Source of the DNA: Martelella limonii
GTDB taxonomy: Bacteria > Pseudomonadota > Alphaproteobacteria > Rhizobiales > Rhizobiaceae
Direction of reading: 5' to 3'
DNA length: 64,000 nucleotides
Assembly (NCBI RefSeq): GCF_013344475.1
Contig: NZ_JABUOU010000001.1
Location: 496,001-560,000, forward strand
Shown: positions 39,679 through 48,625 of the stretch, in pieces
Position numbering within the stretch: position 1 is the stretch's first letter
Layout: each line of letters begins with the position of its first letter
Notes under the pieces: model-generated
The model's input: the letters and a program-made list of their open reading frames with translations, nothing else
What the model was told of the DNA's origin: nothing
Database searches by the model: none
Program-made: the position numbers and the translations under genes

Positions 39679-40677
39679 ATGATCACGGATCAGGACGGCA
39701 CGATTGATGTTCGATTTTTACGCACGACCTTCCTTCTGTTGAGCGAACAGAATGTCTCACGCGTTGCCGGAAAGCTCGGCCAGAGCCAGCCCTCGGTGAG
39801 CGCGGTTCTCAAGCGCGCGCGCCATGTTTTCGATGACCCTCTGCTGGTCCGGAGCGGGCAGGGCATGGCTGTCACGGAACGCGGCGAGGCCGTGCGCGCC
39901 TCGCTGTGTCGAATCCTTGCCGAACTCAGCGAAACCATCAGTCCGGAAGAGGCGTTCGACGCCGCCACCACGGCCTTCGCCATGCGCGTTTCGGCGATGA
40001 GTTGTTTAAACGGCTTCCTTATACCGCCGATTGCCGAGCGGCTGCGCAGAGAAGCGCCGCTGGCCTCGATCGATTTCTTTGCGCCAGCCGAGAGCGATGA
40101 CCTGACCGAGCAGCTCAGTTCCGGCGCTACCGACCTGCTTGTCGCCAACTGGCCGTCGCCGCATGAAAGCCTGCGCTCCAGCACGATCTTCGATTGCGAG
40201 ACGGCCTGCATCGTCAATGCGGATCATCCTTTTGCAAACGCCGGTGAAATGTCGATGGAAGCGTATCTCTCCCTGCCGCACCTGTCCATCGGATCCGTCG
40301 TCCGTCCGGCCTTCAGTCCGATCGGCGGGCGTCTCAAGCAGCTTGGCGTCAATCGCCAGGTGGCGCTTTCCGTGCCCGAATATGCATTGGTGCCGCCCGT
40401 CATTGCCCGCACGGATCTGGTCTTCACCACGGCGCGGCCCTATGCCGATTTCGTAATGGAACGCTATCCGGATTACGATCTGCGCGTTGTCGGCGCGCCG
40501 CGCGAGTTCGGCAATATGCGGCTTTATCTCCTTTGGCACGAGCGGGCGCACAAGAGCGTGGCGAACAGGTGGGTGCGCAATCTTATTCGTGATGTTTCAA
40601 AGCGGTACGGAGCGGATCTGGAATCACATCCGACGCCTGCCGCCATGACCGGTCTTGCCGCATTCGCCGGAGTATAA
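39679..40677 (+). CDS. LysR-family transcriptional regulator
   Basis: Regulator of 332 residues with an N-terminal winged helix-turn-helix (LRTTFLLLSEQNVSRVAGKLG, QSQPSVSAVLKRARHVFDDPLLVRSG; about 14-58) and a LysR substrate-binding domain (TTAFAMRVSAMSCLNGFLIPP onward). Belongs by pattern to the NodD/NahR-like branch. Located 82 bases after the amidohydrolase operon and 181 bases ahead of the creatininase operon, both on its own strand. It may control either; the repeats at 40693-40769 lie on the creatininase side. Confidence 0.9.
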   Translation: MITDQDGTIDVRFLRTTFLLLSEQNVSRVAGKLGQSQPSVSAVLKRARHVFDDPLLVRSGQGMAVTERGEAVRASLCRILAELSETISPEEAFDAATTAFAMRVSAMSCLNGFLIPPIAERLRREAPLASIDFFAPAESDDLTEQLSSGATDLLVANWPSPHESLRSSTIFDCETACIVNADHPFANAGEMSMEAYLSLPHLSIGSVVRPAFSPIGGRLKQLGVNRQVALSVPEYALVPPVIARTDLVFTTARPYADFVMERYPDYDLRVVGAPREFGNMRLYLLWHERAHKSVANRWVRNLIRDVSKRYGADLESHPTPAAMTGLAAFAGV

Positions 40678-40692
40678 GCGCACGCCTATACC

Positions 40693-40769
40693 GCATATAA
40701 GACTGGGCATAATTGCCGAATATCAACCGACATGATCATATCGTAGGCATAAATTGTGATTGCATAAAA
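40693..40769. promoter_or_regulatory. Repeated GCATAWW motifs upstream of the creatininase operon
   Basis: GCATATA (40693), GCATAAT (40707), GCATAAA (40747) and GCATAAA (40762) lie on the same strand in two pairs spaced 14-15 bases apart. They sit in an AT-rich stretch between the LysR gene and the creatininase gene. Binding by the LysR protein or a promoter function is possible. Confidence 0.3.
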
Positions 40770-40858
40770 CTTAGTCTGGTTGTTCAGCCGTGCCCGAGCC
40801 ATGCCACTCGCGCCGCCGGCGGAGCTTTTCCCGGACCACGGATGGAAGGAATTCGGAA

Positions 40859-41674
40859 ATGCCGCTGAAATCGCATTGGTGGTGGGACCACACGACCAAA
40901 GACTTCACCGACATGGACATGTCGGAATTCGTCGCGATCCTGCCGGTGGCAGCCGTCGAGCAGCATGGCCCGCATCTGCCGGTCCGGGTCGATTCCGCCA
41001 TCAATGCCGGCATCATCAACCGTGCCGTCGAGATCATGCCGGACGATATGAAGGTTCTGGTTCTGCCGATGCAGGCGGTCGGAAAGTCGGTGGAACATCT
41101 GGAATATCCGGGCACGCTGACGCTGTCCTACGAGACGCTTGCGCGGCTCTGGTTCGAGATCGGCGAGAGCGTGGCGCGCGCCGGATGCAAGAAGATCATC
41201 TTCGCCAATTCCCATGGCGGCCAGCCGCAGGTGATGGAGATCGTCTGCCGCGAGCTTCGCATCAAATGCGGCATGTTTGCCGTCTCCTCATGGGTGTCCG
41301 CTGGCGCCAGCCAGGCCGATCTTTACAGCGAGCACGAGTTGAGACACGGCATTCACGGCGGCGAATCCGAAACCTCGACCATGCTCCACCTCCATCCCGA
41401 ACTGGTTGACATGCAATATGCCGACGATTTCCAGCCGATGTCGGTGGAAATGGAGCGCGGCAAGCAGGTGCTGACGGCGGAAGGGCGGATCGGCTTTGGC
41501 TGGCAGACCCAGGACCTGCACCCCTCCGGAGCCTGCGGCAATGCCGCCGCCGCTGACGCAGAGCGCGGCAAGATCCATGTCGAGCGCTCGGCTCAAAGTC
41601 TTGTGGCGCTGGCCGAGGAGGTTCTCGCCTTCCCGATGGAACGGCTCACCCAGAAAACCATGTTCAAGGGCTGA
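40859..41674 (+). CDS. Creatininase-family amidase
   Basis: Metal-dependent amidohydrolase of the creatininase family, 271 residues. Metal ligands are visible as Glu34 and His36 in AAVEQHGPHLPV, Asp45, the NSHGG motif (about 118-122) and the glutamate in HGGESETST. Family members hydrolyse creatinine, formamides or related cyclic amides. The ATG after GGAAGGAATTCGG is chosen; the in-frame extension upstream shows no conservation. It starts an operon with a CocE-type hydrolase and a Pot-type importer, suggesting uptake and hydrolysis of an amide. A degraded second creatininase copy lies at about 48 kb. Confidence 0.88.
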   Translation: MPLKSHWWWDHTTKDFTDMDMSEFVAILPVAAVEQHGPHLPVRVDSAINAGIINRAVEIMPDDMKVLVLPMQAVGKSVEHLEYPGTLTLSYETLARLWFEIGESVARAGCKKIIFANSHGGQPQVMEIVCRELRIKCGMFAVSSWVSAGASQADLYSEHELRHGIHGGESETSTMLHLHPELVDMQYADDFQPMSVEMERGKQVLTAEGRIGFGWQTQDLHPSGACGNAAAADAERGKIHVERSAQSLVALAEEVLAFPMERLTQKTMFKG

Positions 41675-41678
41675 TCGC

Positions 41679-43295
41679 TTGCTGGCACGAAATCCGACAT
41701 CCGCGATCTCAAGAAGCGTCGAGCACCTCACCTTGAAAGACGGTGTGGCGCTGGCGGCGGATGTCTACCGCCCGGCGGGTGAGGGGCCGTGGCCCGTCCT
41801 TTTGATGCGCCAGCCCTATGGCAAGGAAATCGCCTCCACCGTCGTGCTTGCCCACCCCTCCTGGTATGCCCGCCACGGCTATGTCGTGGTGGTGCAGGAT
41901 GTGCGCGGCATGGGCGCGTCGGAAGGTGATTTTGATTGCCTGCGTCAGGAATTGAGCGATGGCGCGGAAACGGTGGCTTGGGCGAAGGTCCTTGATGACG
42001 CTAACGGCAAGATCGGACTTTACGGCTTCTCCTATCAGGCGATCACCCAATATCTGGCGCTTGCCGGCGGCGCAAAGGTGGATGCCATGGCGCCGGCCAT
42101 GGGCTCCTTCGCGCCGGCAAAGGATTGGGCCTATGAGGGCGGTGCGCTGCGCTATGCCGGCATGGTCGGCTGGGCGCAGCAGATGGCGCTGTTGAAGGCC
42201 GCGCATGACGGCGACCGCGAGACCCACTCGGCCTTGTCCGCGCTTGGCGGTCTGGAAGAAACGGCCCGTTACCTCAGTGGCCGCCCGAAGCTTTCCCACC
42301 TCAAGCGCTGGCTGGACAATGCCGAAAACGACTGGGATCAGGTTTCTCCGCAACGCCTGCTGAAGGGCCGCGCGCTCGATATTCCGGTGCTGCACACCGG
42401 CGGCTGGTATGATTTCATGCTGGAAGGTACGCTTGCCGCCGACCGGGCCTTTCGCACGGCGTCGCCCGCGACTGCGCATCTTGCCATCGGCCCATGGACG
42501 CATATGCCGTGGAACGGGACGATCGGGGGAGCGCGCATGCCTGAAGCCGAGACCTGGTCCGTCGACCGCGCCAATGTCGCCTTCTTCGATTTCTATCTGA
42601 AGAACAAGGGCAATCCACCGCCCGCCTTCACCCTTTTCGATATCGGAGACCGTCGCTGGAGAACCTTCGATCGGTGGCCCGCGACCTCACAAAAGACACT
42701 CGCGCTTGCCTCCGGCGGGCTTGCCGCGACGCTTGTCAATGACGGCAGGCTTGCCGATATGGCGGAGAGCACCGAGGGCGAGGATGTTCTCGTCAGCGAC
42801 CCCTTCCGCCCGGCGCCGCTTGTCGGCGGTCATATGGGCGACCCATCAGGCTTTGCCGATCGGGCGACGAGCGACGATCGGTCCGACGTTGCCGTCTATA
42901 CCACAGCGCCCTTCGCGCAGGAATTCACCCTTTGCGGGCCCGTCAGGGCCGACATCACCATCTCCACTGAAGCACCGGCCTTCGATCTCGTTGCAACGCT
43001 CTCTCTGGTCACCCCCTCGGGAAGCGCAAACGTGATCCAGACCGGTATAACCCGGACAAAAAATACGGGTTCGCCGGTGAGCGTCGGTCTCAGGGCTGGA
43101 TTTGTCACAGTGCCGGCGGGCTTCAGCCTCCGCCTGTCGCTGCAGGCCGCAGCCTGGCCCGCCTTTTCTCTCCATGCACAGGACCCGGCCGATGCCGGCG
43201 AGATGGACGCAAAGCCGTTGACGCTTGCGATCCGCCACGACGCCAGCCGTCTTGTGATTTCCGTTTTGAATGAGGATACCGTCCATGGCGCCTAA
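41679..43295 (+). CDS. CocE/NonD-family hydrolase (X-Pro dipeptidyl-peptidase type)
   Basis: Alpha/beta hydrolase of 538 residues in the CocE/PepX group (cocaine esterase, glutaryl-7-ACA acylase). The N-terminal catalytic domain has LAADVYRP, LLMRQPYGKE (about 41-50) and the nucleophile Ser118 in GLYGFSYQ; VLHTGGWYDFMLEGT and IGPWTHMPW supply the Asp and His region. The C-terminal jelly-roll domain follows after about residue 330. The start is a TTG four bases after the creatininase stop, because the longer in-frame extension reads through the creatininase gene. No signal peptide, so cytoplasmic. Likely cleaves an ester or amide brought in by the importer encoded next. Confidence 0.85.
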   Translation: MLARNPTSAISRSVEHLTLKDGVALAADVYRPAGEGPWPVLLMRQPYGKEIASTVVLAHPSWYARHGYVVVVQDVRGMGASEGDFDCLRQELSDGAETVAWAKVLDDANGKIGLYGFSYQAITQYLALAGGAKVDAMAPAMGSFAPAKDWAYEGGALRYAGMVGWAQQMALLKAAHDGDRETHSALSALGGLEETARYLSGRPKLSHLKRWLDNAENDWDQVSPQRLLKGRALDIPVLHTGGWYDFMLEGTLAADRAFRTASPATAHLAIGPWTHMPWNGTIGGARMPEAETWSVDRANVAFFDFYLKNKGNPPPAFTLFDIGDRRWRTFDRWPATSQKTLALASGGLAATLVNDGRLADMAESTEGEDVLVSDPFRPAPLVGGHMGDPSGFADRATSDDRSDVAVYTTAPFAQEFTLCGPVRADITISTEAPAFDLVATLSLVTPSGSANVIQTGITRTKNTGSPVSVGLRAGFVTVPAGFSLRLSLQAAAWPAFSLHAQDPADAGEMDAKPLTLAIRHDASRLVISVLNEDTVHGA

Positions 43296-44310
43296 GCCTT
43301 ATCTCTCCCTCGACAATGTTTCGGCGACCTATGGCGATACCACGGCTGTCTCGGGCCTGACGATCGAGGTGCCGAAGGGCGAGCTTCTGTCGCTTCTCGG
43401 CCCGTCCGGCTGTGGCAAGACGACGACGCTCAGGATGATCGCCGGTTTTGTGGAGCCCTCAGGCGGTCGCATCATCCTCAATGACAAGGACATCAGCCAC
43501 AAGCCGGTGCACAAGCGCAATATCGGCGTGGTGTTCCAGTCCTATGCGCTGTTTCCGCATCTGACCGTGATCGACAATGTCGGTTTCGGTCTTCGCATGC
43601 GCAATGCCTCGCGGGCCGAATGGCGGGAGAGGGCGGCGAAGACGCTGGAAACCGTCGGCCTCAGCCCCTATGCCGATCGCTATCCCAGCCAGCTTTCCGG
43701 CGGTCAGCAGCAGCGCGTCGCCCTTGCCCGTGCACTGGTGATCGAGCCGGACGTACTGCTTCTGGATGAGCCGCTGTCGAACCTCGACGCCAATCTCAGG
43801 GCCGATATGCGCAACGAAATCCGTTCGCTGCAGCAGCGACTCGGCATCACCACCATTTTCGTCACCCATGACCAATCCGAAGCGCTTTCGATGTCGGATC
43901 GCGTTGCGGTGATGAGCAAGGGCGTGATGAGCGAGATCGGTACGCCGCTTGCCCTTTGCGATGCACCGAAGAGCCCCTTTACCGCGACGTTCCTCGGCCA
44001 CCGCACTGTAATCGACGGCAAGGTGGAAAACGGCGTGTTTTCGGCCCCCGGCATCACCTGTGAAGGCGCGCCGGAAAAGGCCACCAAACTGGTGCTGCGC
44101 GCCTCGCGCCTGCGCATCGGCGAGAACCATTCTCCGCTTTCGGTTTCGGGCACGCTCGTCAATGCAGCCTATCTTGGCGAGACCTATGAGGCCGATATCC
44201 AGGCTGCCTGCGGCATGATCCGGCTTGTCGTTCCCTCCGACACGCCGCCGCCGCCGGTCGGCACTGCCTGCCGGGTCACCGCCGAACCGGGCGGGACCAC
44301 CTTTATCTGA
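43285..44310 (+). CDS. ABC importer ATPase, PotA type (second locus)
   Basis: Nucleotide-binding subunit of 341 residues. Walker A is GPSGCGKT (about 39-46), the signature is LSGGQQQRV, Walker B is LLLDEPLSNLD, and a TOBE-like C-terminus follows. Its ATG overlaps the last codons of the CocE-type gene by 11 bases, showing operon structure. Energises the importer encoded by the next two genes. Confidence 0.92.
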   Translation: MAPKPYLSLDNVSATYGDTTAVSGLTIEVPKGELLSLLGPSGCGKTTTLRMIAGFVEPSGGRIILNDKDISHKPVHKRNIGVVFQSYALFPHLTVIDNVGFGLRMRNASRAEWRERAAKTLETVGLSPYADRYPSQLSGGQQQRVALARALVIEPDVLLLDEPLSNLDANLRADMRNEIRSLQQRLGITTIFVTHDQSEALSMSDRVAVMSKGVMSEIGTPLALCDAPKSPFTATFLGHRTVIDGKVENGVFSAPGITCEGAPEKATKLVLRASRLRIGENHSPLSVSGTLVNAAYLGETYEADIQAACGMIRLVVPSDTPPPPVGTACRVTAEPGGTTFI

Positions 44311-44338
44311 AAAACATAAAACCAGGAGAACAGCAGTC

Positions 44339-45391
44339 ATGAACATCAAGAGACGTTCCTTCAATACAATGATTTTGGGCGGCGCTGCCTCGCTTGCTGC
44401 TCCCTATTCCTTCGTTCGCGCCCAGACGCCGGACCCGAAGCCCGGCGATGAACTCGTCGTCGGCATCTGGGGCGGCACCCAGGAAAAGATCGTCAAGCAG
44501 TATATCGAGCCGGTTCTGGTCGACAAATACGGCTGCAAGATATCCTACGTGCTGGGCGGCACCGTCGAGCGTCGCGCCCGCGCCTATGCCGAGCGCGGCC
44601 GTCCGAGCTTCGACGTGCTCTACCTCAACATCTTCGAAAGCCGTCAGGCGGTGAAGGACGGCGTCACCCAGCCGGCGACCGATGCCGTCGAAAACGCCCA
44701 GTATCTCTACCCGATCGCCAAAAAGGGTGGGTACGGCGTTGCCATCAACCCTTGCACCATCGTCTACAACAAGACCAAGGCTTCGGCCCCGATTACCTCA
44801 TGGAAGGACATGTGGAAGCCGGAATGGCAGGGCCGGATTGCCTGGCCGGACGGCCTCGGCGCCGAAGGCATTTCCGCGCTGATGATGTCGACGCTTTCCT
44901 GGTTCGGAGACCAGACCAAGATGGCGCCGGAAGGTTTTGACAAGGTCAAGGAACTCAAGCCCTTTGCCGCTATCCAGGGCAGCCAGGCGCAGCTTTTCGA
45001 CATGTTCGATCAGGATATCGCCGATCTTTCTGTTGAGTTCGGCAGCTTCTGCGAAAAATACATCGAGGAGCGCAATCCTGACTTCGCGCTCGCCGATCCG
45101 GAAGAAGGCAAGGCGCTCGCCATGAACGTCGCTTGCATTACCGAAGGCACGAAGAACCAGAAGCTGGCGGAAGAGTGGATCAACCTGCATCTGTCGCCGG
45201 AGGTCATGCTCGCCTATGCCAAGGAAATCTACTACTCGCCGACCGTCGACAATGTCGATATCCCGGCTGATCTCAAGAGCAAGCTTATCATGCCTGACCA
45301 GATCGACACGCTGGTGGACTTCGACTGGGATTACATCAATGCCAACCGCAACAAATGGCAGTCCATCTACGACCGGGAGATCGCCGGATGA
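44339..45391 (+). CDS. ABC importer binding protein, PotD type (second locus)
   Basis: Periplasmic binding protein of 350 residues. The leader MNIKRRSFNTMILGGAASLA has a twin arginine followed by a hydrophobic stretch and cleavage near VRAQ, so Tat export is plausible. Typical positions include VVGIWGGTQEKIVKQYIEPVL, YGVAINPCTIVYNKTKA and MPDQIDTLVDFDWDYIN. The ATG after CAGGAG is used; the upstream in-frame extension overlaps the ATPase end. The same family as polyamine, opine and iron-binding proteins; the amidase and hydrolase genes in this operon suggest an amide- or ester-containing ligand. Confidence 0.9.
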   Translation: MNIKRRSFNTMILGGAASLAAPYSFVRAQTPDPKPGDELVVGIWGGTQEKIVKQYIEPVLVDKYGCKISYVLGGTVERRARAYAERGRPSFDVLYLNIFESRQAVKDGVTQPATDAVENAQYLYPIAKKGGYGVAINPCTIVYNKTKASAPITSWKDMWKPEWQGRIAWPDGLGAEGISALMMSTLSWFGDQTKMAPEGFDKVKELKPFAAIQGSQAQLFDMFDQDIADLSVEFGSFCEKYIEERNPDFALADPEEGKALAMNVACITEGTKNQKLAEEWINLHLSPEVMLAYAKEIYYSPTVDNVDIPADLKSKLIMPDQIDTLVDFDWDYINANRNKWQSIYDREIAG

Positions 45392-47076
45392 GGAAATGGC
45401 TTGGGCCGGCGCTTTCAGCGCCGGTCACCATCTGGCTCATGATCGCTTTTGCCGCGCCGCTTGTCGCGGTGGTATTCCTGTCGCTGCATGAATATTCCGA
45501 TCCGTTCGGTCCGCTGATCCAGTCGCCCTCGCTGCAGCAGTTCATCGATATCGCATCCGACAGTTTCTACTATCGGGTGGTGTTCGAGACGATCTGGCTT
45601 TCGCTCGCCGTGACCATTGTCTCTGCGCTGCTCGGCTATCCCGTGGCCCATTGGCTGGCGCGCATGCCCGGCAAATACCGCGCCTTCGCCTTTGCCATCG
45701 TTCTCATCCCGCTTTTGACCAATGTGGTCGTGCGTTCCCTCGGCATCATTCTTCTGCTGTCGCCCGAAGGGCTGATGAACATCGTCACAGGCTGGTTCGG
45801 CATTCCGCCGGTCAAGACCATGCTGTTCAATCATGGCGCGGTGATCGTGGCGCTGACACAGGTGTACATGCCCTTCATGGTGCTGGCGCTCTATGATAAT
45901 CTGCAGAATACATCGCCGCGTGTGCATGAGGCGGCGCAGAGCCTTGGCGCGTCGCCTGCAATCCGATTTATGACTGTCGATCTTCCGCTTTCCTTGCCCG
46001 GGCTCAAGACCGGCACGATCGTGGTGTTCCTGCTGTCGTCGACTTCCTATGTCTCGGCCACCATGCTCGGTGGCAAGAAGGTCTGGACCACCGGCATGCT
46101 GGTGCTGCAGGAGGCCATGCATAACCTCAATACCTCGCTTGCCGCAGCCCTTGCGCTGGTGATGACGCTGACGGGACTGCTGTTTGCCGTGCTGGCCACC
46201 ATCGCGCTCAACCGGCTGATGACCTGGCGCTATGGCGGCAAGAGCCGTCCGGTTTCGCTTCCGCGCTTTGTCGAGCCGGTGGTCAATCTTGCCGGTCCCG
46301 TTGTTTCCCGGCTGTTTTTTGCCGCCGCCATTGTGCTGCTGCTTCTGCCGCTCGGTCTCGTCTTCGTCCAGAGCTTCAACGATGTCGAACTGGCAACCGC
46401 TGCCGGCTTCAGGGGCTTCACGTTGCGTTGGTATCACGAGGTTTTCGTTTCGGGCTACTACACCGATTCCTTTGTCGTCTCGGTCAAGGTGGCGCTTGCG
46501 GCCCTTGTCGTCTCGCTGATCATCGCGGTGCCGGCGGCCTTTGCGCTGGCGCGGTTTCCCTTCCGTGGCCGTTCGGCGCTGCTCGCCTTCTGGCTGCTGC
46601 CGTTGACGTTGCCGCATGTGGCGCTTGGCGTTGGCATGCTGAAACTGCTGCAGATCTATGTGGCGGTGCCCGCTTTCATTGGCCTTGTCGCCATTCATGT
46701 GGTCGTGATCCTGCCCTTTGCGATCACGCTTCTGACCGCTTCGGTGATCGGACTTGACGAGGCCCAGGAAGAGGCGGCTGCAAGCCTCGGCGCCAATGGT
46801 TGGAAGCGTTTCCTGCTGGTGATCATGCCGGGGCTGATGCCGGGCCTGTTCGCCACCTCGATCGTCGGTTTCCTGCTGAGTTTCGACGAAGTTACCGTGA
46901 CGAGCTTTCTGACCACGGCGCGGCTGACGACACTGCCGGTTCGGCTCTATGCAGAGGCGTCGTTCGAGTTGAGACCGACGGCACACGCGCTCTCCTCGGT
47001 GCTTATCCTGCTGACCGTCGTACTGCTTGCCATTGTCGGCCGCTTTGTCCGCCTCGACAGGCTCTACGCACGGTAA
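45388..47076 (+). CDS. ABC importer permease, fused PotB-PotC type
   Basis: Inner-membrane protein of 562 residues carrying both permease halves of the importer in one chain. The first half runs from TM1 (APVTIWLMIAFAAPLVAVVFL, about 11-31) to the coupling loop VHEAAQSLGASPAIRFMTVDLP (in parts). The second half begins about residue 300 with VSRLFFAAAIVLLLLPLGLVF and has its own loop LDEAQEEAAASLGANGWKRFLLVIMP. Such fusions are known in iron and opine importers. The ATGA overlap with the binding-protein gene sets the start. Ends the operon; only a decayed LysR fragment follows. Confidence 0.92.
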   Translation: MRKWLGPALSAPVTIWLMIAFAAPLVAVVFLSLHEYSDPFGPLIQSPSLQQFIDIASDSFYYRVVFETIWLSLAVTIVSALLGYPVAHWLARMPGKYRAFAFAIVLIPLLTNVVVRSLGIILLLSPEGLMNIVTGWFGIPPVKTMLFNHGAVIVALTQVYMPFMVLALYDNLQNTSPRVHEAAQSLGASPAIRFMTVDLPLSLPGLKTGTIVVFLLSSTSYVSATMLGGKKVWTTGMLVLQEAMHNLNTSLAAALALVMTLTGLLFAVLATIALNRLMTWRYGGKSRPVSLPRFVEPVVNLAGPVVSRLFFAAAIVLLLLPLGLVFVQSFNDVELATAAGFRGFTLRWYHEVFVSGYYTDSFVVSVKVALAALVVSLIIAVPAAFALARFPFRGRSALLAFWLLPLTLPHVALGVGMLKLLQIYVAVPAFIGLVAIHVVVILPFAITLLTASVIGLDEAQEEAAASLGANGWKRFLLVIMPGLMPGLFATSIVGFLLSFDEVTVTSFLTTARLTTLPVRLYAEASFELRPTAHALSSVLILLTVVLLAIVGRFVRLDRLYAR

Positions 47077-47108
47077 CCCGAAATGACCGGTCGGCTTCGG
47101 TCGGCCGG

Positions 47109-47404
47109 TCAGTCCGTCATGTCCCGCATCACGGCCCTGGTGTTTTCGACGAAGACGCTGGCAAAGTCCGAGATGTTCCGGCGACCGCCGATCAGCATCA
47201 ATTGCTGGGTGTCGGACTGGAACTCCCTGACCAGCACATAGACGAGGCGGCCCATGCGGCTTTCGAATGCAATATCGAAGGGTGTCAGGAAGGTGAGGTA
47301 ACCTTCGCTCATCGCCAGATGGCGCATCATCTCGATCGAATTGGCCTCGACCGAAAACGATATCTGCAGATTGGATCGTGCAAACACCTGTTCGATATGG
47401 GGGC
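47109..47404 (-). pseudogene. LysR-type regulator, C-terminal remnant
   Basis: About 95 codons match the end of a LysR substrate-binding domain: VEANSIEMMRHLAMSEGYLTF, then LTPFDIAFESRMGRLVYVLV and QQLMLIGGRRNISDFA. The helix-turn-helix and most of the sensor domain are missing. The homology ends abruptly where the gamma-glutamyltransferase remnant on the other strand begins, marking a deletion junction at about 47404. Confidence 0.7.
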
Positions 47405-47810
47405 GACGGGGTTTTCTTCCAGAACCGCGGCGCTGGCTTCTCACTTTTGCCCGGCCCCAACCAACTGGCGCCTGGAAAACACCCGTTCCACACGCTCAAC
47501 CCCGCGCTTGCGCATCTGAAAGATGGCCGCGTGATCACCTATGGCATGATGGGCGGGGAGGGCCAGCCGCAGACCCAGGCCGCCGTGTTCTCGCGCCGCG
47601 CTGGTTGCTTGGTCGCACCTGGGGGAGGAGGCCACGACGTTGAAGCTTGAGGATCGGTTTGATCCGGCACTCGTCGCGGCGCTGAAGGAGGCCGGCCACG
47701 ATGTCGAAATTCTGTCTGCTTACAGAGATGCTGACGGTCACGCAGGTGCCGTGGTGTTGCACGAAAACGGGCTGATGGAAGCGGCAACCGATCCGCGCGC
47801 GGATGGCCTG
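47405..47810 (+). pseudogene. Gamma-glutamyltransferase, C-terminal remnant in three frames
   Basis: The C-terminal part of a gamma-glutamyltranspeptidase-family protein is recognisable as FFQNRGAGFSLLPGPNQLAPGKHPFHTLNPAL (in pieces), GGEGQPQTQAAVFSR, then APRWLLGRTWG and KLEDRFDPALVAALKEAGHDVE. These pieces lie in three successive frames, with a stretch of about 15 residues missing after VFSR. The N-terminal three quarters, including the nucleophile threonine region, are absent. Clearly non-functional. Confidence 0.75.
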
Positions 47811-47920
47811 CGCTGGTGGATTGATACCGTTCAGGCCTCATGGCGCGTGCTGAGAAGACCGTCGATGACATTTCTGTTGGCCTTTTGGCGACCGATCAAT
47901 GATGTTTTCCGAGGCGGCTA

Positions 47921-48625
47921 TTGAAGGCGCGGCAGGGCGAGGTCGAAGCGCGCCGCAGCGGCCGTATCGTTGGCGGCGCGGGCGTTTTGCGCCGTATCGA
48001 GATCGCCGTCGATATCGGCCTCCGCTACAAGGCCGATTATGCCGGTTCGCTCGCCCATCCCGCGCCCGATCTGATGCAGTCCTGGACGCGGGTGCTCGAC
48101 TGCGCGGTGCGCTCCACAGGGCTGAAACGCATCCTGATCTTCAACAGCCATGGCGGACAGGCGGGGTTGCTTGCCGCCGTCGCGCTCGACCAGCGCGTGC
48201 GCCACAACATTCTGGGTGCCTATGCCACCTGGTTCGATGCCGGCTATCCCGAAGGGCTTTTTACCGAGGCCGAGATCCGCACCGGCTTTCACGGCGGCGA
48301 TATCGAAACGTCGCTGATGCTGGCGCTGCACCCGGAACTTGTCGTGACGAAAAACCTTTGTGACTTTCCGTCATCGGTCGATGAAATCGAAGCAGGCGCC
48401 GGGCAGCTTTCCGCCTATCCTGGCGGCGGGCGCGTCGGCGGCCTGGGCCGGAAGGCGCAGGACCTCAACTCTGACGGCGTGACCGGCGATGCGGGCCGGG
48501 CAACGGCCGACAAGGGCAGGGCGCTGCTGGAATATACGGCGCAGCGCCTCGCGACGTTGATCACGGACCTGTCAAACGCCCCGATGCCCTCGGACAACCG
48601 GCCGCCTGGAAAATATCGCGCTTGA
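47921..48625 (+). pseudogene. Creatininase-family gene, truncated at the N-terminus
   Basis: From about codon 30 the frame matches the creatininase family: LRYKADYAGSLAHPAPDLMQ, LKRILIFNSHGGQAGLLAAV, and FHGGDIETSLMLALHPELV with the metal-site Glu. The first third of the family, with the E-x-H-G-P-H metal motif present in the intact copy at 40859, is missing and replaced by unrelated basic residues. An active metal centre is therefore not expected. It is not a close duplicate of the intact gene. The last 30 codons are also atypical. Confidence 0.65.

Noticed and set aside
45415-47538. 707-codon open frame on the minus strand opposite the fused permease
   Set aside because: It is rich in His, Arg, Gln and Asp without any family pattern and mirrors the wobble-GC of the real permease gene on the plus strand. 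A shadow frame.
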